Translations under genes and position numbers: made by a program
Source of the DNA: Paraburkholderia nodosa DSM 21604
GTDB lineage: Bacteria > Pseudomonadota > Gammaproteobacteria > Burkholderiales > Burkholderiaceae
Direction: 5' to 3'
Assembly (NCBI RefSeq): GCF_000519185.1
Contig: NZ_JAFA01000032.1
Coordinates: 1-64,000, forward strand
Length of the DNA stretch: 64,000 nt
Part shown: piece by piece, positions 17,695 to 25,352 of the stretch
How positions within the stretch are numbered: the first letter of the stretch is position 1
How the letters are laid out: each line of letters opens with the position of its first letter
The notes under the pieces: generated by a model
What the model saw: the letters and a program-made list of their open reading frames with translations, nothing else
Database searches by the model: none
Told to the model about the DNA's origin: nothing

Positions 17695-18891
17695 ATGCAA
17701 GCAGATATCGTAATCGTAGGCGCCGGGCCGGTGGGGCTGTGTCTCGCGCGCTCGCTCAGTGGTGTCGGCCTCAAGATCGTCATGGTCGAGCAGCAGAGCC
17801 TCGCCGACATCGGCGAGCCGCAGTTCGACGGGCGCGAGATCGCGCTGACCCAGAAGTCGGTGCGCGCGATGCGCAGGTTCGGGCTTTGGGATCTCATTGA
17901 CCCGCACGCGCGTGCGCCGCTTCGCAGCGCCAGGGTGTTCAATGGTCCCTCGCCGGGGGCGCTCGAGATCGGGCACGACCTGAGCGGCCACGCGGAGCTG
18001 GGCTGGCTGGTCTCCAATCATCTGATTCGCAAGGCTGCCTATGAGGCGCTGCGGCAAAGCACGGCGGTGCATGGCGACGTGACGCTGCTCGCGGCCCAAA
18101 AGGTCAGCGCTGTGAAAGCCGATGACGCTCTGGCGAGCGTGACATTGGAGAGCGGCGAAACGCTCTCGGCGAAGCTGATCGTCGCGGCGGACAGCCGCTT
18201 CTCGTCCACGCGCAAGATGATGGGCATTGCCGCCAGCATGCACGATTTCGGCAAAGCGATGCTGGTTTGCCGCATGACGCATGAAGCGCCTCACGAGCAC
18301 GCCGCGTGGGAATGGTTCGGCTACGATCAGACGCTAGCGTTGCTGCCCATGAACGCAGAGCGCTCGACGAACGCGCATCAGTCGTCGGTCGTGCTCACGC
18401 TGCCCGTGGGCCAGGTCAACGAGATCGCCGCGCTTGCGCCCGACGCATTCGCGCGGCATATCGAGGATCGTTTCATGCACAGGCTGGGCGCGATGCAGCT
18501 GGCGAGCACCCGGCATGTGTATCCGCTCGTGGCCGTTTATCCGGAACGCTTCGTCGGCAAACGCTTCGCGGCCGTGGGCGACGCCGCGGTCGGCATGCAC
18601 CCGGTGACCGCGCATGGGTTCAATTTCGGGCTGCTCGGCGTGGAAACCTTAGGTAACCGAATCATCGAAGCGCACAAGAGCGGCTTCGATATCGGGGCCG
18701 CCCCGGTTTTGCAGCGCTATGAAACCCAGCACCGCCGCGCGACCAAGCCGCTCTATCTCGCGACCCGGTTCATCACCGACGTCTATACGAACAACAGCGC
18801 TCCCGCGAAACTGGCGCGCGACTTCATGCTGCGCGCGGCTTCGAAACTGATGCCGTTCAGGAGGGCCATCGCGGCTTCGCTGACCGGCTGA
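17695..18891 (+). CDS. ubiM: UbiH/UbiF/COQ6-family flavin hydroxylase, likely UbiM
   Basis: A 398-residue class A flavin monooxygenase for ubiquinone ring hydroxylation. The dinucleotide motif IVIVGAGPVGLCLARSL is at residues 5-21. FDGREIALTQKSVRAM, characteristic of the UbiM-type branch, lies at about 43-58. The second FAD motif is AAVGDAAVGMHPVTAHGFNFGL, at about 296-317. UbiM enzymes hydroxylate one or more positions of the ubiquinone ring in proteobacteria and can replace UbiF. The assignment to UbiM rather than UbiH, UbiI or UbiF rests on sequence impression only. It directly follows a hemerythrin gene. Confidence 0.75.
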   Translation: MQADIVIVGAGPVGLCLARSLSGVGLKIVMVEQQSLADIGEPQFDGREIALTQKSVRAMRRFGLWDLIDPHARAPLRSARVFNGPSPGALEIGHDLSGHAELGWLVSNHLIRKAAYEALRQSTAVHGDVTLLAAQKVSAVKADDALASVTLESGETLSAKLIVAADSRFSSTRKMMGIAASMHDFGKAMLVCRMTHEAPHEHAAWEWFGYDQTLALLPMNAERSTNAHQSSVVLTLPVGQVNEIAALAPDAFARHIEDRFMHRLGAMQLASTRHVYPLVAVYPERFVGKRFAAVGDAAVGMHPVTAHGFNFGLLGVETLGNRIIEAHKSGFDIGAAPVLQRYETQHRRATKPLYLATRFITDVYTNNSAPAKLARDFMLRAASKLMPFRRAIAASLTG

Positions 18892-18893
18892 CG

Positions 18894-20141
18894 TCAGGCG
18901 CCCTCGCGCACATCGACCGCAACGATGCGCTCGAGGGCAGCCACCGCGTTCGCCACGCCGTTTTCCGCACGCATCGTTTCTCCTAGTGCGCGGGCGCGGC
19001 TTCGCACCGTTTCGCTGGCGGCAAAGTCGAGTGCGTTCGCGAACGCTCGGGCGTTGGGCTGGCGTCCGTCGACGGCTGGCGGTGCGACGCCAGCCTGGCG
19101 CAGGCGCTCCGCCCAGAAGAGCTGATCGCCCGCGAACGGCGTCACGATGGAAGGCACCCCTGCGCGTGCTGCGGAGTGCGAAGTACCGGAGCCGCCGTGA
19201 TGAATGACGGCGGCAGTGCGCGGGAGCAGCCAGTCGTGCGGCGTGTCGCCGACGACGAAAAAGTTTTCGGGAAGCGCCAGCGGATCGATGCCGCTCCAGC
19301 CCGGGTAGAAGAGTGCGCGCCGGCCCTGCATCGCTTCGATCAGGGCATTGAGCAGCCGCGCATTGTCGAAGCCCGTCATGCTGCCAAAGCCGATGTAGAC
19401 GGGCGCGTCTCCCGCAGCGAGAAAGCGCGCGAGCGCAGCCGGTGGCGTCCATGCCGGGCTCGGCGCCAGCCACTGTCCGCATAGATGCGCGTTGGCGGGC
19501 CAGTCGGCGGGCGCGGCCAGCAGGCCTGGCGAGACGCCATACACCATCGGGTGGTCCTTCCATACGGCCTTGCGCGGCGGCAGGCCGAACATCGCGCGCG
19601 CGGCGTTGGTCCTGTCGCGGAACGCCTTCCAGAGCAGGCCGTTCACCAGCGCGTGGCTGGCGCGGTTGAGCACGCGCGGCACCCACCTGGGCGGCAAGAA
19701 CGGCGAGGGAAAGGCCGCAGTCGGCGTGATCGGGATCATGCCCGAGCCGATGCCTTTCGCGCCGAGATACTCCGCCGCGGAAAGCCCCACGAACGCGGCC
19801 AGCCCGGCAACCAGAATCGCATCGCAACCCTCGCCCGCCTCGACGATGGTGCGCATCCATGACTGCGCGTTTTCGTTGGCGATCTTCGCGAGCGCGCGCG
19901 CGGTCTCGTTGAAGCCACCGCCCCTCGCGACGACGCCGGCGATCGCGTGGTCTGGGCGAAGCATGCCGCGAATGTCGCCGGCCAGCGCCGTGGCCGGCAC
20001 GCCGAGTGCGTGGGCGCTGCCGAGCGTGGCGGCGTCGGCGAGCAGGCGCGCTTCGTGCCCGGCGTCCATCAAGCCGCGGCAAAGCGCGGCGAACGGGCGC
20101 GCATCGCCTTCGGTGCCGTAGGTCGCTATCAGTAGCTTCAT
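18894..20141 (-). CDS. UGT/MGT-type glycosyltransferase (GT1 family)
   Basis: A 415-residue GT-B glycosyltransferase. The N-terminus TYGTEGDARPFAALCRGL is the classic MGT/UGT start, and the C-terminal donor-binding block HHGGSGTSHSAARAGVPSIV with PFAGDQLFWAERL is intact. It probably transfers a sugar from a nucleotide sugar to a lipid or small-molecule acceptor, as in sterol or rhamnolipid-type enzymes. Its ATG overlaps the stop of the upstream TetR gene by four bases (ATGA), so the two form a translationally coupled operon. The GT is therefore the likely regulatory target. It converges with ubiM. Confidence 0.88.
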   Translation of the reverse strand: MKLLIATYGTEGDARPFAALCRGLMDAGHEARLLADAATLGSAHALGVPATALAGDIRGMLRPDHAIAGVVARGGGFNETARALAKIANENAQSWMRTIVEAGEGCDAILVAGLAAFVGLSAAEYLGAKGIGSGMIPITPTAAFPSPFLPPRWVPRVLNRASHALVNGLLWKAFRDRTNAARAMFGLPPRKAVWKDHPMVYGVSPGLLAAPADWPANAHLCGQWLAPSPAWTPPAALARFLAAGDAPVYIGFGSMTGFDNARLLNALIEAMQGRRALFYPGWSGIDPLALPENFFVVGDTPHDWLLPRTAAVIHHGGSGTSHSAARAGVPSIVTPFAGDQLFWAERLRQAGVAPPAVDGRQPNARAFANALDFAASETVRSRARALGETMRAENGVANAVAALERIVAVDVREGA

Positions 20142-20821
20142 GGGGCCTTTTTCCTCGATTTCGGCGCGGCTTTCGCGGGTGTTTTCCGGGCCGCCTGCGC
20201 GGGCAGGGCCGCGCCGTGCAGGAACAAATCGACCGCAGCGGCAAACTCCTTGCGCAGTTTCAGGCGCGGTTCGGCGAGCCAGCGCAGCATGGCGCCGAGG
20301 TAGAGGTGGTGGAACGAGAGGGCGAGCCGCGCCGCGTCGAGATCGCCGCGCAGTTCGCCTTGCGCCTGCGCGCGCCGGACGAGCCAGGCAAAGGTATCGG
20401 CGATGTCGCTGAGCTGCTCGCTGTCCCGCGACGGCGAAGGCTCCGTGCCGATGCCGAGAAAGCGAAACCGCAGGTAAGGCGCGAGATAGTCCGGGTGCGC
20501 CCCGCACCAGCTCGCGGAATGATCGAGCACGAGCCGCGCGCCCGCGGCGAAGCCCGGTGTGTGTTCGAGCCTGGCGTGCAGCGCCGCGAGATTCGCCGCC
20601 AGTTCGAGATGCAGCCAATGGGCGAGCACCGCCTCTTTCACCGGGAAATGGTTGTACAGCGTGCCCTTGGCCACGTCCGCGGCGGCGGCGATCTGCTCCA
20701 TGGTCACCGGCTCGTAACCGTGAGCTTCGAAGAGCGCGGCGGCGGTGCGCGCGAGACGTTCCAGGGTCTGCAGACGTTTGCGGTCGCGGCGGCCTGGGGG
20801 AGCGGGTGTGGACGTGGACAT
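20138..20821 (-). CDS. TetR/AcrR family transcriptional regulator
   Basis: A 227-residue one-component repressor. The N-terminal HTH reads AAALFEAHGYEPVTMEQIAAAADVAKGTLYNHFPVKEAVL, with the recognition helix at KGTLYNHF. The C-terminal ligand domain is all-helical. A lysine/proline-rich basic tail closes the protein. The ATG at 20821 lies exactly at the edge of a 51-bp palindrome. An upstream in-frame ATG at 20863 lies inside that palindrome and would make an odd hydrophobic leader, so the shorter form is preferred. It is the first gene of an operon with the glycosyltransferase and is probably autoregulated through the palindrome. Confidence 0.9.
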   Translation of the reverse strand: MSTSTPAPPGRRDRKRLQTLERLARTAAALFEAHGYEPVTMEQIAAAADVAKGTLYNHFPVKEAVLAHWLHLELAANLAALHARLEHTPGFAAGARLVLDHSASWCGAHPDYLAPYLRFRFLGIGTEPSPSRDSEQLSDIADTFAWLVRRAQAQGELRGDLDAARLALSFHHLYLGAMLRWLAEPRLKLRKEFAAAVDLFLHGAALPAQAARKTPAKAAPKSRKKAP

Positions 20822-20871
20822 GTGAACGATGAATAATATTGTACGTCGTGCAATATTATTCATCGTTCACA
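20821..20871. promoter_or_regulatory. 51-bp near-perfect palindrome, probable TetR operator
   Basis: The 21-base arm 20821-20841 (starting TGTGAACGATGAATAATATT) is repeated exactly in inverse orientation at 20851-20871. The nine bases between also pair as ACG-T-CGT. Only one base pair (20842/20850) breaks symmetry around the centre at 20846. It is AT-rich within a GC-rich neighbourhood and touches the start codon of the TetR gene. The sequence is direct observation; operator function is inferred. Confidence 0.8.
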
Positions 20872-20902
20872 AATCGTCTGCAAGTACTGCCTGAGGGGCC
20901 GA

Positions 20903-21892
20903 TCAGTGATGCCAGAAGAGGGGGTCCTGGCGAGAGCGGTTGTCGCCTGCCTGCGCATACTGGCTTTCCCATGGCCATGTACGGCCATTGCGCTTGCCGG
21001 CGGCCGGCCGGTGCTCGGTGCTGGCGAGCGTGAGCAGGTGCCTCGCTTCGCGGCTCGATGCGTCGACTTCCACCGCATGCCCCGCGTTTTGCCGCACACA
21101 AGCCCATTGGCGCTCGTGCTCGCATTGCCGAGCCTCGCCGATCAACGCGTCGCGCTGCTGCTCGCGCGCGACGAGGTCGGCCTGCAGCTGCTGCGCTTCG
21201 GGGTTGCCGGGCTCGACGGCGAGTGCACTCGTGAGCGCCCGGCGTGCGGGCCAGAGGTTGTTCTTGTCGAGATTCAGGCGCGCGCTGGCCAGATTGCTCG
21301 CGACCTCGGGATGCTCACTCGCATAGCGCGGCGCGGCGGGCGGGCGTGAGACGGCCGGCGCATTCTCCTGGGCGACGCGGTGCTGCGCCGCGTTCGCACG
21401 CGGCAGGACGGCGGCCGGCCGGTTAGTCAGCGCGGCGAGGGTGCCGCTAGTGCCCTGTACGCCTTGTGTGCCCTTCGACCCGATCACGGACCCCACGACC
21501 ACCTGCGCGCCGAGCTTCGGCTCCCATTCGCTGCGATGCAGGAACGCAAAGCCGGCGAGCGCGATCGCGAGTGCGCCGAGACCCGCCCACGCATAACGCG
21601 GCAGCCGCTTGCGCTCGGCGACGTGTTCCTCGTCGATCGAAGGGTACTCGCCGTCGTAGGCCCGATTGCCGCCAAGGGCGCCCGGGAGCGTGCCCAGGTT
21701 CGCGCGCAGGCGCTCGGCTACCCCGTGTGCGCGTTCGTCCGGCAGGCCTTCGCTCGCGGCTGCGATGCGGGCGGCAGCGGCCTGTTGATTCGCTCCGCAT
21801 TGGGGGCAGAGTGCGAGCGGCGCATTGAACCTGGTCCCGCAGTAGGGGCACTCCGACGGATCGGAATCGTCGTGACCAGGGGCGTTGAGCAT
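20903..21892 (-). CDS. Zinc-ribbon membrane protein of unknown function
   Basis: A 329-residue protein. The N-terminal zinc ribbon has CPYCGTRFNAPLALCPQCG (two CxxC pairs) at residues about 14-32. A disordered stretch leads to one transmembrane helix (YAWAGLGALAIALAGFAFL, about 100-118). The C-terminal part has a predicted helical, TPR-like repeat region (ASARLNLDKNNLWPARRALTSALAVEPGNPEAQQL). The layout resembles anchored zinc-ribbon proteins with an external or periplasmic helical domain. The ATG at 21892 lacks a clear ribosome-binding site; an alternative GTG at 21955 would add 21 residues. Function unknown. Confidence 0.7.
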   Translation of the reverse strand: MLNAPGHDDSDPSECPYCGTRFNAPLALCPQCGANQQAAAARIAAASEGLPDERAHGVAERLRANLGTLPGALGGNRAYDGEYPSIDEEHVAERKRLPRYAWAGLGALAIALAGFAFLHRSEWEPKLGAQVVVGSVIGSKGTQGVQGTSGTLAALTNRPAAVLPRANAAQHRVAQENAPAVSRPPAAPRYASEHPEVASNLASARLNLDKNNLWPARRALTSALAVEPGNPEAQQLQADLVAREQQRDALIGEARQCEHERQWACVRQNAGHAVEVDASSREARHLLTLASTEHRPAAGKRNGRTWPWESQYAQAGDNRSRQDPLFWHH

Positions 21893-22053
21893 GGGAGGAG
21901 CGCGCTTTCGCTTCGATTGACGAATTGCCGCAAAATCGGTGCCTGATTTACGCACTCATTTGAATATGGGCCACTTCGCCGCGAAGATCAATCGGCGGAT
22001 TCCGCCAGTCTGGCGGATTTGGACAGGCGATGCGCCGGCGAGTGGCGCCTGCC

Positions 22054-23034
22054 TTATTTGCCTGATGGCTTCACGCAGCCGATGATCGTGGCGATGGCAG
22101 TGGCATCCAGCGTCAAGCCGATGTGCCCCACGCCGGGCACGATCGTGACCGGCACGTGCGCGCCCGCTTCCTCGAACGCCGCCGCGTATTCGCGGGCGTG
22201 AAAAACCTCGTCGTCGGCGCCGGCCAGCACGTGCAGCGGCTGCCGCGCGCCGCGTATGTCCGCGCGGTAGTCGTCGTGCGGGCGGAAATTCTGCATCAGG
22301 TTGAACGAATACTGCGGCGTGAGCTCGTCGCGGACCTCGGGCGCGAGCGCATAGGCGATCGTCGGCAGATGATTGAAGACGCGGATGCGCAGGCCGTTGA
22401 GCATGGTGAGCACGATGAGGCGCGGCAGGCCGACCGACACCCAGCCGCCGACCTCGTTGCGCGTGGTGCGCACCTCATGGTGCAGGAAGGGCGCGAGCAG
22501 CACGTAGCGCTCGAACAGACGCTGACGAGTGCCGCCCGCAAAGCGCAGCGCAAAGCCGCCGCCGGACGAGAAACCGATCAGCGTTCTGGGCAGCGCGGCC
22601 AGCTCGTCCGGCAGTGCGGCGAGCAGATCTTCGAGGTCGTCTTCGAGCTGACCGATGTAGGCGATCGTGCCCTTGCGCCCCGACTCCCCGTGGCCGCGCA
22701 TATCGGGCACGCAGGCCGCGTAGCCCGCGGCGGCGAACTGGCGCGCAAGCGGGTGGAGGCTCGCGCTGCTTGCCGACGATCCGTGGATGAGCACGACACA
22801 CGCTTGCGGCGCGCTCGCCTGCGGCAGGTAGGCGCGCCAGGCGAGCGACACACCGTCTCGCGCCGTATAACGGCGCAACGCGGGAAGGTCGGCAAAGTCG
22901 ACCTCCTTGAACGGCGCGTTGATCGATTCGAGCGGCTCGGGCTGCCTGGGGCCGCCCTTGACGAGCGCGACGGCCGCCGCAGCGATGGCGGCGAGCGCAA
23001 CGGCTTGCGAAGCGGCAAAGGCGCTGAGAGCCAC
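22054..23034 (-). CDS. Membrane-anchored alpha/beta hydrolase (lysophospholipase-like)
   Basis: A 326-residue protein. A hydrophobic alanine-rich segment at residues about 5-26 acts as an anchor or signal. The hydrolase domain follows with VVLIHGSSASSASLHPLA, the nucleophile elbow GFSSGGG, the late aspartate in LAGADDEVF and the histidine in VPGVGHIGL. This resembles the monoacylglycerol lipase/serine aminopeptidase S33 group. The start is a GTG at 23034 with GAGGT upstream. Located alone; substrate unknown. Confidence 0.85.
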   Translation of the reverse strand: MALSAFAASQAVALAAIAAAAVALVKGGPRQPEPLESINAPFKEVDFADLPALRRYTARDGVSLAWRAYLPQASAPQACVVLIHGSSASSASLHPLARQFAAAGYAACVPDMRGHGESGRKGTIAYIGQLEDDLEDLLAALPDELAALPRTLIGFSSGGGFALRFAGGTRQRLFERYVLLAPFLHHEVRTTRNEVGGWVSVGLPRLIVLTMLNGLRIRVFNHLPTIAYALAPEVRDELTPQYSFNLMQNFRPHDDYRADIRGARQPLHVLAGADDEVFHAREYAAAFEEAGAHVPVTIVPGVGHIGLTLDATAIATIIGCVKPSGK

Positions 23035-23153
23035 GGGTGGACCTCGTGTACGTTATGAGTTGATGGTCTTGCCGGCAGTGATGATAGCCGACTTGCCGCC
23101 CATATCATCGGGTCTCCGAAGCATTATGCGCGCCGGATCGCGGCGCAGCGCGC

Positions 23154-23618
23154 TCAGATAAACAGCGAAATGATGCCGCCGAGCGTAATGCCCGCCGCAA
23201 TCCAGCGCCCAAGCGTATAGGTGTGGTTCGGGTCGGCGGGCACGTCGGGGCGCTCGAGTCCCAGCGCGCCATAAACGAGCGATTTCACGGGCTGCGCGCT
23301 GGCCGGCGTCGACGTTGCGTCGGTTGCGTCGCTCGTGTCAGTGGCATCGCTGGTATCGCTCGTGTCGCTCGCGCCGGTTGCATCGCTCGCGTCGGCCGCG
23401 GCGTTGTCGCTGTCCGCGGTATCGTCAGTCGATGCGGCAGCATAGCCTTGCGGCGAAATCTGCACGGCATCGTCCTGCAGTGTAGGCGACGCGCCGTTCG
23501 TCGAATCGTTGCTCGACTGCGTGCCGTCCTGCTCTGCCTGGTCTGAAGCCGCGCCCGCACGGTGTGTGCTCGTGTTGGCGCTGCTGTTGGCGAACTGTGT
23601 CGCCGCCCCGATTTGCAT
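23154..23618 (-). CDS. Low-complexity Asp/Ser/Thr/Ala-rich protein with C-terminal membrane segment
   Basis: A 154-residue protein with a good ribosome-binding site (AAAGGAG). The first half is polar and rich in Ser, Asn and Gln. Residues about 75-110 are a run of short D-A/T-S units (DASDAT, SDTSDT, DATDAT). The end GRWIAAGITLGGIISLF could be a membrane helix or an amphipathic C-terminal signal. No family is recognised. The short repeat units are multiples of three bases, so slippage would change length but not frame. Divergent from a putative gene at 23642. Confidence 0.6.
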   Translation of the reverse strand: MQIGAATQFANSSANTSTHRAGAASDQAEQDGTQSSNDSTNGASPTLQDDAVQISPQGYAAASTDDTADSDNAAADASDATGASDTSDTSDATDTSDATDATSTPASAQPVKSLVYGALGLERPDVPADPNHTYTLGRWIAAGITLGGIISLFI

Positions 23619-23641
23619 GGTCGACTCCTTTCGACTTTCTT

Positions 23642-24193
23642 ATGCCCACAATAATCGCAGGTCCGGTGCCGAAACGACTCACGAATAACGCAGAAAAATT
23701 CGCGATATTCCGCGGTCAATTCTTTTGCCCAGCCTGCGACAATATCGATATCCGCAACGTCGTGTGGGTATTGGCGCACGACGAATACGTGATCCTCCCC
23801 ACCCGCAAGAAGAAGTACGCCTCGACGTCGCATGTGGATCAAGTCTCTGCGCCTCACAAATCCGGTCACGTTCGCGAAGAGGCGAGCTTGAAACGCCCGT
23901 CACGCCGCGAGATTTTCGAGGCGCTTTATCGCACGCACTATCTGCAAGTCCACACGCGTCTGCCCGATGCGCTCGAGCGCGATCAAAACGACGATTATTC
24001 GCACAGCGGCGCGCAGATCGCCTGGGAGATCTGGCAGGCCGCCCACTCACACGCCATCGAGCTTGCGGCGCAGCAATGCGAACTTCGCCAGAATCAGCAC
24101 GTTCATCAGGATCACAAAGCAATCTGCCGGATTTGCGCGTGCGATATTCGCGCTCTGCAGGCGGATGCAGAGCGCGATGAGGACGTGACGTAA
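23642..24193 (+). CDS. Hypothetical protein
   Basis: A possible 183-residue protein that is not recognised. It has a CPAC pair near residue 32 and a later CRIC/CAC cluster near residue 165, so metal binding is possible. Third codon positions are G/C-biased as in genuine genes here. Against it, the ATG lacks a ribosome-binding site and the region is less GC-rich than average. It converges with flhC, leaving 18 bases between the stops. Confidence 0.45.
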   Translation: MPTIIAGPVPKRLTNNAEKFAIFRGQFFCPACDNIDIRNVVWVLAHDEYVILPTRKKKYASTSHVDQVSAPHKSGHVREEASLKRPSRREIFEALYRTHYLQVHTRLPDALERDQNDDYSHSGAQIAWEIWQAAHSHAIELAAQQCELRQNQHVHQDHKAICRICACDIRALQADAERDEDVT

Positions 24194-24211
24194 GGAACGT
24201 GCCGCTTGCGC

Positions 24212-24958
24212 CTAGACGGGAACCGAAGCGACAAGGCGCAAGCGGTTCGCGGAACGCTTGGGATCGAGGGCGCGCGTGACTTCGGCGAGCGTATCGCGCA
24301 TGGTTTCGCGCATGGTGCCCGAAAGCTCGCCCAGCGCTGCTGCGGCGCGGCCTCGCGTGGCGGAGGTGGCCGCCGGGGTGTCGGTTTCCGTAGTGCGGCT
24401 CGCGCGTGCGGCGCGCGTCATACCGGCGCGCGCGGGCGGCATGCAAATGCAGCAGGCGGTGGGTTTGTGCGCGTCGCGCACGTGGCGCACGAAACGGCCG
24501 GAGCAAACGGTGCAGCTCGACAGCGTGAGCAGGCCGCCTTCGAAGAAGCGCAGCAGCGTCCACGCCCGTGTGAAGCTCAGCACGCGTTCGGTTTCGGCGC
24601 TCTCGCAGTGCTCGAGATAAAGGCGGTACGCCCGCGTGAGGGCGTCGAGCCGGCTGCACTTCGCTCTATCCGTAAGGAACAGATAGATGTTGTAGAAGAG
24701 CGACGCATGAATGTTCGGCAGCCACGTGAAATACCAGTCTGCCGAAAACGGCAACATGCCCTTGGGCGGCGAAGCGTTCTTGAGTTCCCGGTAAAGCCTG
24801 ATCAAACGATTGCGCGAAAGCGTCAGTTCTTTTTCGAGCACAGGCATGCGTGCGCCCAGCTGGATCAGCTCGATTGCGCGCAGCACTTCACGCGCTTCTT
24901 CGGTCACACTGCCTTTGTACATGACGTGGTACTCCCAGGGGCAGTCGACGACTGCCAC
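24212..24958 (-). CDS. flhC: Flagellar transcriptional regulator FlhC (solitary)
   Basis: A 248-residue FlhC. The family segments EEAREVLRAIELIQLGAR (N-terminus), MLPFSADWYFTWLPNIHASLFYNIY (middle) and a zinc site formed by C149, C152, C169 and C172 are all present. FlhC normally forms a heterohexamer with FlhD to activate flagellar class 2 genes. Here no flhD precedes it, and no motility genes surround it. The C-terminal 65 residues are a Thr/Ala/Arg-rich extension longer than in enteric FlhC (about 192 residues). It may act with an FlhD encoded elsewhere or be a diverged paralogue. Confidence 0.88.
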   Translation of the reverse strand: MAVVDCPWEYHVMYKGSVTEEAREVLRAIELIQLGARMPVLEKELTLSRNRLIRLYRELKNASPPKGMLPFSADWYFTWLPNIHASLFYNIYLFLTDRAKCSRLDALTRAYRLYLEHCESAETERVLSFTRAWTLLRFFEGGLLTLSSCTVCSGRFVRHVRDAHKPTACCICMPPARAGMTRAARASRTTETDTPAATSATRGRAAAALGELSGTMRETMRDTLAEVTRALDPKRSANRLRLVASVPV

Positions 24959-25352
24959 AGTGGCCCAGGCGAATGCCTGAATTCACGGGCGATTATAAAA
25001 GCGCGACAAAGAGCGTCAAGAATAATATTTGGAAAGAACTTGAAGGATCTATAAAGAAAATGCCACGTGCGGCCGATATTCAGGCATGGCTTGAAACGGG
25101 AAATAACCGCGCATTACCACAGGGATTACCTGTTCTGCGTAAATGGAAAGGTCCGGTAAGAGTATAAGTAAAAACCGGCGAAGAATATCGGTGCGCAATG
25201 CCCCGTGATTCGGAAAAAATTATTACGGCGTTTTGCGCTTTTACCTTTTCAGGTGCATCTGCCGGTAAACTGCGCCCTTTCCGAATGCATGCGACGCGCG
25301 ACGTTGCAGCGGCCCGCTCGAACGGCGGGTTCCCTACATAAGCTGCCAACCG
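24959..25352. other. AT-richer intergenic region, possible small ORF
   Basis: This gap between flhC and the phosphatase-like gene is much richer in A/T than its surroundings (for example around 25015-25060 and 25200-25240). It must contain both divergent promoters. A 64-codon frame at 24973-25167 on the plus strand is open but lacks a ribosome-binding site and any recognised family. The composition is compatible with a regulatory region bound by nucleoid proteins or with a remnant of acquired DNA. Confidence 0.4.

Noticed and set aside
24973-25167. 64-codon ORF in the AT-richer gap upstream of flhC
   Set aside because: No ribosome-binding site and no family resemblance; more likely part of the regulatory region.
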